This document shows positions 1-12,300 of a stretch of 64,000 nucleotides of DNA, in pieces; position 1 is the first letter of the stretch, and each line of letters begins with the position of its first letter. The position numbers and the translations under genes are program-made. The DNA comes from Macrostomum hystrix (Eukaryota; Platyhelminthes; Macrostomidae), in the NCBI GenBank assembly GCA_950097015.1, contig CATNEN010000038.1:28116501-28180500 (forward strand), written 5' to 3'. Under the pieces are notes generated by a model. The model was not told where the DNA came from and ran no database searches. It worked only from the letters and a program-made list of their open reading frames with translations.

Positions 1-123
1 CTCTTAGAGAAGCTAAAGAGAATGGCTAAATTGCTATCTAAAGCAAAGAAGAAACAAAAAATCTGCTTGATGAGTAAACTTCTGGCTGTATTCAAGCTTA
101 GAGCAGCTCTCGAATTCGCATAG
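1..123 (+). CDS. possible 3' end of a plus-strand gene (lysine-rich tail)
   Basis: The frame beginning at base 1 stays open for 40 codons and ends in TAG at 121-123. The peptide is rich in Lys and Leu (for example KLKRMAKLLSKAKKKQK) and looks like a basic amphipathic helix or coiled coil. If real, it is the last exon of a gene lying left of the window, converging on the Mab-21 gene that ends at 281. No family can be named from so short a piece, and 40 open codons can occur by chance. Confidence 0.2.
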   Translation, partial: LLEKLKRMAKLLSKAKKKQKICLMSKLLAVFKLRAALEFA

Positions 124-280
124 ATATGCATACAGAAGGGTATTAAGCTGCTCTAATATCGAAAAAAAAATTGTGCGAAAAAAATGTTAGTACAGGGAAA
201 ACAGGCTATTGCAGCCGACCTAGGTAAAAAAAACAACGCGCATTCACTACGAGAAACTACGACGAAAAACAGATAGAACT

Positions 281-3200
281 TCAAATTCCTAGGAAGTAGG
301 AAACTCTATCGATCTTTGTAGCATCGGCTTTGCTTAGCCCTGCGCTACGAATCTGACTAATGATGTTAGAGCACATGTTTTTAAGGCGTTTCTCGTTATC
401 TATTGTCAACGTTGAATACTTCAGGCAATCCGATAAAGACATTAATTCTACGATAAAGAATGCCACTTTTTCTGAACAAATTTTCACCGTTCGATTAGAA
501 ATGTCTTCAAGCCAGATGTCCAGATAACTAGAATTCAGTTCGACACAGATTCTTCGAGCTTTGACAAATTTTCTGAAGTCGTTGAGCTTGAGAAATAGCA
601 GCGCCTTTTCCGACGCTTTTAGTAGCTCAATAGCCTTGCATAGATAATTGTAGTCGCGACATCGACTGGCGGCTTTAAGAAAGGCAAATATCTCTTGAAC
701 ATTTAGAAGACGATCTTCTTTTAGTTGATCCAGACGATTAAACCAGGGATCGAGATATGTTGAGTCCACTGAGGATAGTCGCTGCTTCATCTTCAGTAGC
801 AACACAAAGTCTTGATAATGAAGCGTTTTCTCTGCGATTTCAGATGCACGAAGCACGGCATTATAGAGAAGCTGCGGAATCTCATTTGGAAGGATAGAAG
901 CACAATACAAGGCAATAAACTCGACTGATTCAATGTTGTCGTTGAGCCATTTGCAAAACAGAGACTTGCTCTCCGAATCAAACGTTTTAACCAGACGTGG
1001 CAGAAAGTTACGGTCGAAAACGGCATTTTTGATGGCTTTATTTAATGCGTCAAGAATCTGTGGCAGATTGACAGCTCGTGAATCCCAATCGGCTGCTTTG
1101 CCGTTAAGGAGAAAATGATGGCACAGGTACACTTCAGAAAGTGGAGCCTTCTTAATTGGTAGGTCAGCTTCCCATGTTTTGCGAATGCTGCAGTCTTCAC
1201 CCAATAGAGTGTAAAATAAGCGCGACAAACAATTAAAATCAACAACTAAATCAACCGGATAGGTATTAGATCGAGTAATGCAATGCTTGTAGACTTCGCT
1301 ATTCAAGAAGTTGAAGTCCAAGAGCTGCATGGTGTCATAAGTGAAGGCGAAACACCAGGCCGTGTCAGTAGACTCGAGATCTTTTCTTAGACTAGCAACG
1401 CCGCGTTCCAGGTCTTCTTGGGCAATTTCGCGCATTGGCACTCGATACTGCGCACAGTGAAACTGGTGCTTTCGTAGTAGCTCAATCGCGGCCTGTTTGT
1501 CACCAAACTTCAAATGCGTCATAGTCTTAAGACATAGAGAGGCGGTAAAAGCACTAGGAGGTAGCGACTCAATGTGTCGAAGGAATTCGACCTTTTTGTC
1601 TGCTTTGAGCACCGTTAACTCTTGAAGACAATTCTGCAACCGCAAGTATAAATTTTCGGATTGAACCGACTTGTAAAACTGCAGCGTTAATCGAGTTGGA
1701 AATAAAACATAAGGATGAAATATCAGTCCTTCGTCTTCATGTGCCAATGGCCTGAGCATGTCAATGTAATCTTTTAAGTAGTCAATAATTTTCGACTTTG
1801 CTTTCTTAACGACTTCGATGAGAGAGACATGCGGAACATCGGAGTAGACCTTCTTGTGGAAATAGATATAGCAATCCCTAAGAATGAAACTTCGCATCGC
1901 CGCATGATAGCTTGACTCGTCCTTTCTAGTAGCCTCTCGTTCGCGCATCTCCTCTATTAGGATGTCGAAAGAATATAATAGCAGGCTCACAAGATTCTCT
2001 GCCTTCCAAACAGACTCATCAGACTGAAGACTTTGCAGAATGAAGAACAGTAGAGTTTTCGCATGGTAAGACTTAAACGCGTAGATGTCCTTATTGAACT
2101 TGATGGTGATGAAGTATTTGATCATAAGAAAAAAATGACCTTGAATGACACTCAGCGATCTGATTCGCCGTCGCTCAAATTCAGCGAAGCCGAATCTAAG
2201 CTCCGAGTTTTCATGACCAGGCCTCGAAGCCTGAATCAATTGCATCGGACTTTTAACTTGCTCAGGATCAAATAGAAGACCAACGTCTGCACAAAACAAA
2301 CTTTTCGGCGCGCTACAGCAGGGATAAGCGGTGCATTCGTCCACTTTTGGTCGCAGGCTGATGCCTTTGTGCGGCTCGGCTGGCTCGCGCAGTTCTGAAA
2401 CAGAATAGAAGTCAGTTTTAATTTCTAAATTTTCTAATTCCACCCACATAAACGATCACTTTACTTGACATTTAGTCAAGTAAGTTGCAACTTGTCTACT
2501 AGGAAGCTAAGTAAAAAGCAATATAGTACAAAGCAAAGGCTACCAATTAGAAAACTAATGAGATTTATTAGAGAAAGAAGTCGGACTCGAACTTTAAGGT
2601 CGGGGGTTCGATCTTCCGACTCCACTGGAACAATGTGCCTTTTTCCTTTAGCAATACACTAAAGGAAGTTGGGGTAATTGAGGGTGGGTGTGGCGTGCCC
2701 CAGTCCATGGAACTGAGTTACAGAAGGGAAACGACAAGGAGTTTAAGCAAGGCAACGAAGCTACTAAAATAGGAATTTTAACCTGCGCCTAAGAAGACAA
2801 CGCTATAATGACTTGTTTAAGAGTTGCTTGCAAGTTTGAGTTGCAAATTGGTACTTTAAAAATAATTAATAACCCAGCTTGTTATTGGTTAAGTTGCTGG
2901 GAGCAGAGAAGAATAACAGAACTCACGCTGAAATTTGAATGGAACATGGCCTTCTCTCACATCGTCCGCAGATAGCACGTAATCTTCGTCTCTATCGGGG
3001 CATTTGCAAGTGTCTTTGAAATGAAACATGGATTTGCGCATTAGGCAAGTCCAGTCCACGTCCGACTCGTGCTCATCGGTTCTGCCATCAAATGTGAACA
3101 GATTGTTGCCCCAGACATCGCCATAGCTTCCAGCGATGCGCCATTCGTACTTATCTTCGTCGTAAAGTTTTCTGTACAGATCTTCAATGTAGTCAACGAG

Positions 3201-3308
3201 TCGAGCCTGAAGAAAAATTCTTTTCTTAGTAAACCCGGCCCGGCATAACGCTTGATGCAGATGAATACTGAACTTCTGCTCCTCTTCAGTGGGCTGCGGA
3301 ATTGGCAT
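281..3308 (-). CDS. Mab-21 domain / cGAS-like nucleotidyltransferase-fold protein, two exons
   Basis: Exon 1 is 3308-2927 and exon 2 is 2394-281; about 831 residues. The donor CAGC|GTGAGT and acceptor TTCTGTTTCAG|AA join in frame (phase 1). Exon 1 carries the nucleotidyltransferase signature: AGSYGD, then about 20 residues later ESDVDW, matching the GS...[DE]h[DE]h metal-binding pattern of cGAS/Mab-21 proteins. Exon 2 continues with the Mab-21 C-terminal helical part: ELRFGFAEFERRRIRSL, then AFKSYHAKTLLFFIL and a following W..ENL motif. The last 450 or so residues are helical and unassigned, much longer than MAB21L1 (about 360 residues). Known family roles are cyclic-nucleotide immune sensing (cGAS, cGLRs) and development (MAB21); which applies here is unknown. 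The ATG at 3308 opens the conserved domain. No clear poly(A) signal is seen after the stop. The intron holds a SINE fragment. Confidence 0.85.
2576..2722 (+). repeat. SINE-A fragment (tRNA-derived) in the Mab-21 intron
   Basis: Contains a B-box-like GGTCGGGGGTTCGATCTTCC, a CCTTTAGCAATACACT box and the GGGTGTGGCG...CAGTCCATGG stretch, all in the same order as the full copy at 28572-28862. The 3' part is missing. It is antisense to the host gene. Confidence 0.75.
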
Positions 3309-3540
3309 TTCACCTTACTCGACTATGCCTATCCGAACCCTGCAAGCAAGATCGCTGAATGGCACTACATTGATACTGGTCAGGACATGGCCAGGCTGAA
3401 AATTTTAGTACATAGAATATGATTAAATTTACATTTTAACAACAAACTGCAAGTTGTTGGTGAATAAGTTGCTATTTTAATTATTGTTCAATTGGTGAGG
3501 CTTGTCCTAATTATTATTCAAATGTTTTATTTAATTATTA

Positions 3541-3772
3541 TAATTGATTACACCTGTAGGCCCAATAAAGTCAAGATTTGTAGCCACAGCACAACCACAG
3601 CTATAGCGTCACATATCTGAAGGCTGGATATGGCTGTACAGTCCATGGACAGGGGAGTTGCTACTTTCACCCTCAATTACATCAGCTGATGCAGGTAACT
3701 ATTTATTAACTAGGTGAATTTTAACAAAACAGAGTCTTCTTAAAGGACACAAATTGTCTACACTCTAACCAC
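3541..3772 (-). repeat. SINE-A copy, reverse orientation
   Basis: Reading the minus strand gives TAGTGGTTAGAGTGTAGAC, then TTTGTGTCCTTTAAGAAGAC, a CAGTCCATGGACTG-like core... GTCCATGGACTGTACAGCC, and an end with CAGGTGTAATCAATTATAAT. This is the SINE-A order with the B-box portion deleted. It lies upstream of the Mab-21 start codon. Confidence 0.75.
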
Positions 3773-5163
3773 TAATTTAATTTAATTACCTGGTTGCTAA
3801 AGTGAGGCTTAAAACTATGAATAAGCAATATGATGGATATGTAAAAGCAGATGAATTTCCCAATATTGAATTTCTTAGAAAACATACAGTAAAATAGATA
3901 TTTTGTTATAAATTGTGGCTTGTTTAAATGAATGAATATTTGTTATACCATATAAAACTTAGTTAAAATGTGCCTGCTTTTTTTATTTCAAAATAAGTAT
4001 AAATATATACCTAGCAAAAGAAAAATTGACTTGTGGTTTCATACTAAGCTTGTATACAATACTCAGAAGTGTTCTTTCATTTGTTATAAAACATATGGAG
4101 ATAAATACTAAGAGAATTCAAGAGAAAGAAGTAGAAAGTATTTCTATACACTCATACATGCACAACACCTGGCCAAACCGGCTAGGTGAAACGAGGGCCA
4201 AGCAAGGTAAGTCCCAAAAACCAATCGACCAAGCGCAAATAAAATCAAAGGGGGGACCAAGCGACAAAAAAGGAAGGCGTGAAGAAAAGGGAAAAGGGGA
4301 GAGAAAAAGATAGCAAATGAGAGCAAACTAAGTTGTAAATAGAGCAATGAAATGAACTAAGTCACAAATAAGAGCAAACTCATTGTCCTGTGGTGTGTCG
4401 CCCAGCAATATCACTTTAAAAGAAGCTAACAGCAAAATAATTTAAAAGATTCTTTTAAAAGAATCAACCAGGCATTTGCTCTTCTTAAATTTGTTAACCC
4501 TACTCATTATTCATTATTAAAATTACTTGCAGTTTTGTTTTCTAAAAAGAAAATAATTTAACAAACAAAACGACACATATGCCAAAGTTTGTTTTAAGTT
4601 TGAATCGGTGCATATGCATAAACAATTTGATTTTGGCCTGGCCTTATTTCTAGTCATAGAAAAATAACATGGCATAACTATAGTACACTCTAATTCAAAC
4701 TCTATTTTTTAGCTATAGACAGATAATTTGGCATGGGATGACTAGTTAAATAAAACTCTGACTATGTGATACCTAAGCACCAATTCAAAAAAATAATTAC
4801 AAGAAAAAACTGCAGTATTGTAGCTTACATTGCTATTAGGGCCTATACTGTGGGAATAAGGTCTACTTATTGGCATAAAAATTGGAAGATCAGACAGAGA
4901 GGCTCCTGAATCTTCTACATGAATGTGTAGCAATAGGCCTAATGTTAGTTTATTGGCCTGGAAGTGGAAGACTAGATAGAGAAAAACAAGGCAAAAATGT
5001 ACATGCATGATGCATATCCTAATTTACAGTGTGCTTTGAAAGGTTTACAGGATAAGCCCAACCATTATTTTCAACCTCAGCAATAGGCGGCAAAAATATT
5101 TCAAAAGATACTGCTAGCGTGTGTCTGAAAATCTGTCGGGAAAAAGGTAGGCCTACATTACAT
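3773..5163. other. AT-rich intergenic DNA, no gene seen
   Basis: Short open frames only, with no recognisable protein. A short segment at about 4310-4380 repeats a GAGCAAACTAAG-like motif twice. Palindromic TAGGCCTA-type motifs occur here and in other intergenic parts of the window. Confidence 0.5.
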
Positions 5164-5760
5164 TAGTGATGCTCCGAAAGCACAAAATTCACTCGAAATC
5201 GAAATCCAAAACCACCCACCAAGGTCTTCCGAAATTAAAATCAAAATAGAAAACTTCCGAAATCAAAACTGAAATACAGTGCATAAAAATATTTATTTAA
5301 AACACAAAAATACTTCTAGATAATTATCTTGGCAGCTACTAAGTGTTCATTAAATTCATTCATATTATTGTTTGTTTAACTGGCTTTTAAAATAAAAATC
5401 TATTTAAAAACGAAAGCAACTTCGACAACTTTGACAACTTTGGCAACCTTAACTGTTTTGTTTACAATTTCCCAGACATAAAAGCGTTGTGGTGACGAAT
5501 AATAGTGAGAGAGGCTTCCAGCCACTGTAATCACGCAAGCGTGGGGTGGCGCATAATCAAGTAATTTCATAGACAAGTTTGTAGTGGGACCTTATACTAA
5601 AATTCACAACGTGACTTCACAATGTTAAAAACCTAATTTCGGAACTAGGATGCTTAGAAAACCACAAAATTTGTTCGAAATCGAAACTGAAACTGAACTG
5701 AACGAAACTGAAAAGTTCCGAAACTCGGAAAATCGAAATCGAAATTTCGGAACGTCACTA
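5164..5760. mobile_element. non-autonomous DNA transposon (MITE), hAT-like ends
   Basis: The left end TAGTGATGCTCCGAAA and the reverse complement of the right end TAGTGACGTTCCGAAA match at 14 of 16 positions. Just inside both ends are multiple TCGAAATCGAAAC-type subterminal repeats. The length of about 600 bp and lack of an open frame indicate a MITE. The ends resemble those of hAT-superfamily elements. No clean 8-bp target duplication abuts the ends, although GTAGGCCTAC lies just outside both (5147-5156 and 5763-5772). Confidence 0.55.
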
Positions 5761-6859
5761 TCGTAGGCCTACATCTGCTAGAGTGCTAGGAACATGTCTA
5801 TGCTACTGCTATAAATTGACACCCCATCGACCCTAACATAGTATGATAGTATTAGCTAGCTTAGTCAAGTAATGTCAGTTTTTTAAGTCACTTTCAGATA
5901 TACCTACATCAAGTGCGCTCTGATTGCTTCTTCGCCGCTTTCGTATCACCAATTGACGTAAAGATTTGGGTAATGAATGTAAAAGGTCAAATGTAAAGTT
6001 CTATTCTATTCATTAAGAAAGACGGTTACGACGTGCCAAGAACGGTAAAACAAAAAACTGAAAATCAATAGTAATATTAAGTCAAAAATCGGTCCACAGA
6101 TACCACAGATTCGTAGAACATGTGCCTTAACAAATGTATTTTCTATTAGCTGTAAGAAACATTACTGTAGCTAAGCAAATTTTTTAAATACTTTCTTACA
6201 TCTACATCCTACATCTAGCGTTATTAGTTAAGTTTGTTTTTTTATGCTTCTGAAAAATTCAATAGGAAAAAACGTTTGCACTTTCTGAGAAACTATTTCT
6301 TGCTGTTAAATCGCGCTCGGCCGCTCGCCAATTAAAAACGTTAGCATTAGGCCTAAGAAACGTTAACGACATTTTGCTGCGCGGTAAAATGTCGCTAACG
6401 TGCCTAAGAATTGTTTCTGTTGTTTATAGGCCTTAAAGTTTATTTCTCAAAATAATTTGTCAGTTATTACAACTTACAATTGGTTGAATAGCCCTTTGCC
6501 TGCGCAATATACTGTCTAACTTTTCAGGTATCGGTAATCGATGATTTGATATCATATTTGCTTTTTGCTTTTATTTATTACTTACATAGGTCTAAGCCTA
6601 GGACTAGCTCATGATCTAGTATCTAGTTGTTGTAGTGATCTGTTGTTATAATTTCTATTTTACTATTTTCCAACAAGCATAACACTTTGATGGATATACC
6701 TACTATGAATGATTAATACTTTAATCAGAATTAACTTTTTATTAGTTTCTTAACTAGCTTAATAGCTTAACATCCGACAGTTAATTTCGAGTTGGAATGA
6801 CTGAGAGTGTATTTAAACAAACAGACTTTCGAGTCAGAATAGGCCTAACTGTCAGAATG

Positions 6860-8045
6860 TATACAACTTTTACCACACAGAAAATTCCGCCTCTTATTCT
6901 GCCCGTAAATGTACATAGGTGGGAGGAGGTGCATGTCATTGTCTCTGCATGTCATTGTCATATCATGTATAAGAGTTTCAGGCAGAATTGATTCTGCCTC
7001 TAATTCGCGACCCTTTCTCCCATCTCTAAATTCCACCTCTTTCTCTGCATGTCACTGCGCACAAAGTTTCTGGTAGAATGGATATACTGCCTCTAATTTC
7101 TACATGCAATATACTAGGCTCTCATAAATACCATGAGCTCTATATTTTAACAAATTTAATAACTGGCCCTTTGAAATATGACATAAGGTGGTGCACAGCC
7201 ATAGTCTGGATGGTGTAATGTGGTACGCCGGAAGGAAAAAGGAGGATTCCCAAGTGGTACGCCAGTGGTACGCCAAAAGAAAGACGTGGGGGTCCCTCAG
7301 TGTATAACGTTGCGGCACTAAAAATAATAACATTTTGACTTTGAAAACGGTAAAAATATAGCGGACAAACTTTAACAATTATTAAAAAATAACAGATATA
7401 ATCAGCGCTCAGAAATTTATTTACCAATAATACTAGGCTATATTATTTTATTAATATATTTATAAAATGATTAATCAAGTAATACAATGCAGGAAAAAAT
7501 ATATGCAATTTTTTACGTAAAATACATTGTCGTGTGATGTAGTTGTATCTTGTATGTCGAAATTTACGCAAAATTACAAAAAGTTTTTACTCTGGCAACG
7601 ATTTTTTGCCTGGTGGTGCCAATGGTACACTAAAAGTGGTACGCCAATTCAACTTCAGCTTGGTGGTACGCCAAAGGTGTTACGCCAAATGCTTTTTCGA
7701 ATCGGTGGTACGCCAATGGTGGTATGCCAATTTCTTGGAAAACTCATTTGGTACGCCGGAAATCTCCGGCGTACCAGTCACCTTCCGGAGTATGGGTGCA
7801 CAGATCTCGCTATTGTCATTTTTCAATACGGAAAATGAACATCTTAGAAGCGGTCAGCAACCTATGTCATTTGAATGATGTTAATTAACAAAAATTCTGC
7901 CCAAAACTCTTATAAGTGATGTGACACACAGAGATAGAGGCGGAATTGGTGGAATTTAGAGGCAGTAGAAAGGGTTGGGAATTAGAGGCGGAATCCATTC
8001 TGCCCAAAACTCTGCATGCTGTGACTCGCAGAGTCATTTAAAGCA
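6860..8045. mobile_element. nested inverted-repeat (foldback-like) element
   Basis: The arms at about 6860-7110 and 7885-8045 are imperfect inverted repeats. Each arm has two copies of a unit containing TAAGAGTTTTGGGCAGAAT and ATTCYGCCTCTAATTC plus CTGTGTGTCAC-like sequence. Within the arms sits an inner part, about 7190-7803. Its ends are also inverted: GTGCACAGCCATAGTCTGG at the left, and GTGCACCCATACTCCGG on the minus strand at the right, each followed by TGGTACGCCGGA. The inner part carries many dispersed GTGGTACGCCA motifs in both orientations. No transposase frame is visible. Confidence 0.55.
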
Positions 8046-9306
8046 TTACACTACTACAAATATAAGAAAATTTTCACTGAAACAATTTGTCATTAAAACA
8101 ACTATTTGTCACTGAAATGTCCATTAGTCACCAAAATGTTTGTCACCAATATGTTTGTTAAAAATGACTTAGTACCCATCTTTTATGATCTGATTTAGTT
8201 ATATAGGCTCCTAGGCCTAGGGCAATCTTGTCTGCTGACTGCTACACTGAAAGATTGTCAGGCCAGTATTTTTTCTAACAAAGACAGGTCAAGTATATTA
8301 TATAGAACTCTATAGCAGGGCATAATATAGCTTAAATAAGTGCATAATGTATTACTATTCGTAGATATTCTCTAATGCGCAGATGTTAACTTTTTTCTTT
8401 AAACAATATAACATATATACATTTTAAATATATGGGCATGCTGATTTTAAGATCATATTGTATGTTGCCATCTGCAAGAAATTATAAATTAATTGTTATT
8501 AGGCCAATCTATAATGATTTCTTTTTTTTCTATTGTTGTCACCAAAGTTTTTACATGCTTGATTTCTCACTGAAGTCTTGATGTAGGTCTTACTCTTCTT
8601 ATGTCTTTCAATATGTACATCCTAGCAATTTCAATAATTATGCCACCAAAGTTGTATGGCTTTCTTAGAATTAGCTTCTGAGAATGTATTTTATATACTT
8701 GACAAGATTGTCTGGGTAGTTTATTCATTTAGTCCCATTTAGTTATTCTGGCAAATTCAATTTATCAACTAAATGAATTGCTGAGTATTTTAGGCCTTCA
8801 GAAGAGTGTTACCACTGATCTAAAGTGTACAGCAATTGCTTTCAATATCACAATTTTTCTCTCCTCAACTTTGCACACAAAAACATTAAGGTTCTCCCTT
8901 GCTTTCACTTCTGTATTTATACAAAAGTTTCTTTCCATAGTCAATTAAACACACAATAATTACAGTATAAGTAAACAAAATATTTTGTGTTAAAACAAAT
9001 ACATTGAATTTTGACAAAAGCACACATTTCAACTAAATTTTTATAACATGTTTTTAAGTAGAGATTGGCGCTGCATAATATAAAACTGTTAGTATGAGTT
9101 ATTATGTTGTAGAAGCTCAAAGATAAATTCTTTCATCATTTTTCTATACAAAACTTTATAAATCCATTAACTGATGAATAATTGTACAAAAAGAAAAAAT
9201 AGTTTTTTCTAAATCACTTTAAATTTCCAGTCTTCAACCGTCAGTTAAGCTAGAACATTTGAAACATATCAGGTTTTGTATTAAGAGACAATTTCTCGGA
9301 AAAAGA
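8046..9306. other. AT-rich intergenic DNA upstream of GALNT
   Basis: No open frame of interest. About 8040-8160 has a run of loosely repeated GTCACTGAAA/GTCACCAAAATG phrases. The stretch just before 9307 must hold the GALNT 5' UTR and promoter, but I see no convincing core promoter element. Confidence 0.4.
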
Positions 9307-12300
9307 ATGCCTCGAATGAAAGGCCGCATTCGCTGGCTGTTAGTTGGGGTGTGCTGCTTTGCCGCCTGCGTTCTGTTTATTTCCAAGGGTGGCCTTAGCT
9401 GGGCAGTAGATAATGGCGCCGCTGCAGCTGCGGCCGCCGGCAATCAGGCTTTGTTAATCCTTCGCCCGCCACCACCGAAACATGTACTGCCGCCTGCTAG
9501 GCCGCGTCGAGAATTGTCTCCTGGTGTTGTACTTGGCGTTGAAGACGATATTGGTCAGGTAAGATTGTTCGAAAATAAACAAAAACGATACTGTTTTTGT
9601 AACTCTAATGATTGATTAATAATTGATCACACCTGTCCCATTAGGACAGATGTTATAGGCCACAAAAAACACATTGTTTTAGCGTAGTCAGGAATCGAAC
9701 CCCTGACCTTTAAGTCGGTAGTCTGACGCTCTAACCACAAAGGTTACAACCTCCTGTATCTGTACAACTGTTCAGTTCCTGGACTTTGTGACCAAAATAT
9801 TTTGTTGCTATGCTGTTACCATACTGTTTCTGATTATGGTTTGCTGTATTTCCTAAAATATTCTACCAAGTTCGCCATGAAAATTCAGCAGACGTGCATA
9901 CACTTTCCGCTCCATCCGACAAAAACAACTTCTAAAATCACGAATCATTATCAACGATTGTAGTCGGGTTGTCTGGTGCCAAAAATCACCCATGTGAGCA
10001 TACGTTGTCTGCTCACAAAATGTCATCATGTAACCATGTTGGTTATTATAGTTCATTATTTTGTTTTGATTATATTGTTAATTATTTTTAATAACCTCCC
10101 AGTCTTTCCCCAGAGGGGGGAATAGCGTGGTCTTCCTACTGTTAGTAGTATCTGTGCTTCGGTCAGGATTTTCTAGTAACGTCATATCCGCTGCCAAACG
10201 AAGAATTTTAAGGGCTTGTCGTTTATTTGACACCTTGATGGCTAACCACCAATGCTTCATTGAGAATGTACAGTTCCCGACTATGAAAAAATCAGATCAT
10301 ATGTAAACAACTATGGAAGTCTTTGCTTTGGAGTCAGCAAAAATAACTTTACCCATTGATAATTCATCAAATCCACAGGTTCGCGATGAGATCCTGTTCA
10401 ACCGTGTGCACCACAGGGATATGCTTCATGTACACCAGCCCGGTGCGCCAGATAGCCATCATCATGAGCATCAGCAGCAGCAGCAGCCTGACCCCAATGC
10501 TGGTAACGAACCTCGGACCCTCTCGCCGGACGGATTCGCCCTGGCGCCACCGGCAGAGATTCGCGCCCTATGGGCGGCCTACCCTAATCCAGGGCGAGAC
10601 CACGGCGAGGGCGGCCGGCCGGTCAACGTCGACAAGACGAAACTGTCGCCTGAGGAGCGAAAGAAATATGACGAAGGCTGGCAGAAAAATGCATTCAACC
10701 AATATGCTAGCGACATGATCTCCTTGGATAGAGATCTGGGTGATAATCGCGACTCGCAATGCAAAGCTGCCAAGTAAGTCGCTGTCCTTTTATGCTGACA
10801 AAATTAAGTATGATCTTTGATTGATAAAGTATTTTAAGGATTTTCTAGAAATAATTAACGACTTGAACCGCCTGATGTACATTATAAGTGTCTTCTACGC
10901 TTTTACCGTACTACTTGGCTGCTTCTAGGCTGTTGCTAAGCTGTTGCTAATTGCTGTGCTGGGCAGTTGCTAATCGCTTGGCTAGGCCGTTGCTAGGCTG
11001 TTGCTAATCTCTTATTGTTTTATACAGCTTTGTTAACTCTCGAACAAAGTTTAAAAAAGAATCTAGCGATTTTTTTGTTTGACCTGACTTGACCTAATTT
11101 GTACAGGTATCCGGGCCCACTGCCAGACACTTCTGTTATCATCTGTTTTCACAACGAAGCCTGGACTGTACTGCTGAGAACTGTGCACTCGGTCATAAAT
11201 CAATCGCCGCCCCACCTGATTCGCGAAATCATTCTAGTTGACGACGCTTCAGAATATGAGCATTTGAAACGACCGCTTACTGAGTACATGAAGTACTATT
11301 CTCCTAAGGTGAGACGCACGCGTGTTTGGCTTTTTTTCACCTGATTATAAAATTCATCTTACCTGGTCATTAAGCCTTATCTCACCTGGTCATAAAGACT
11401 CATCTCACCTGGTCATAAAGACTCATCTCACCTGGTCATAAAGACTTATCTTACCTGGTCATAAAGACTCATCTCACCTGGTCATTAAGACTTATCTTAC
11501 CTGGTCATAAAGACTCATCTCACCAGGTCATAAAGACTCATCTCACCTGGTCATAAAGACTCATCTCACCTGGTCATAAAGACTCATCTCACCTGGTCAT
11601 AAAGACTCATCTCACCTGGTCATAAAGACTCATCTCACCTGGTCATAAAGACTCATCTCACCTGGTCATAAAGACTTATCTTACCTGGTCATAAAGACTC
11701 ATCTCACCAGGTCATAAAGACTCATCTCACCTGGTCATAAAGACTCATCTCACCTGGTCATAAAGACTCATCTCACCTGGTCATAAAGACTCATCTCACC
11801 TGGTCATAAAGACTCATCTCACCTGGTCATAAAGACTCATCTCACCTGGTCATAAAGACTTATCTTACCTGGTCATAAAGACTCATCTCACCAGGTCATA
11901 AAGACTCATCTCACCTGGTCATAAAGACTTATCTCACCTGGTCATAAAGACTCATCTCACCTGGTCATAAAGACTCATCTCACCTGGTCATAAAGACTTA
12001 TCTTACCTGGTGATAAAGACTCATCTCATCTGGTCATTAAGACTCATCTTACCTTTTCATTAAGAATCATCTCACCTGGTCATAAAGACTTATCTTACCT
12101 GGTCATAAAGACTCATCTCACCTGGTCATTAAGACTCATCTTACCTTTTCATTAAGACTCATCTCACCTTTTCATTAAGAATCATCTCACCTGGTCATAG
12201 AGACTAATCTCACCTGGTCATTAAGACTCATCTCACCTTTTCATTAAGACTCATCTCACCTGGTCATAGAGACTCATCTCACCTGGTCATAGAGACTAAT

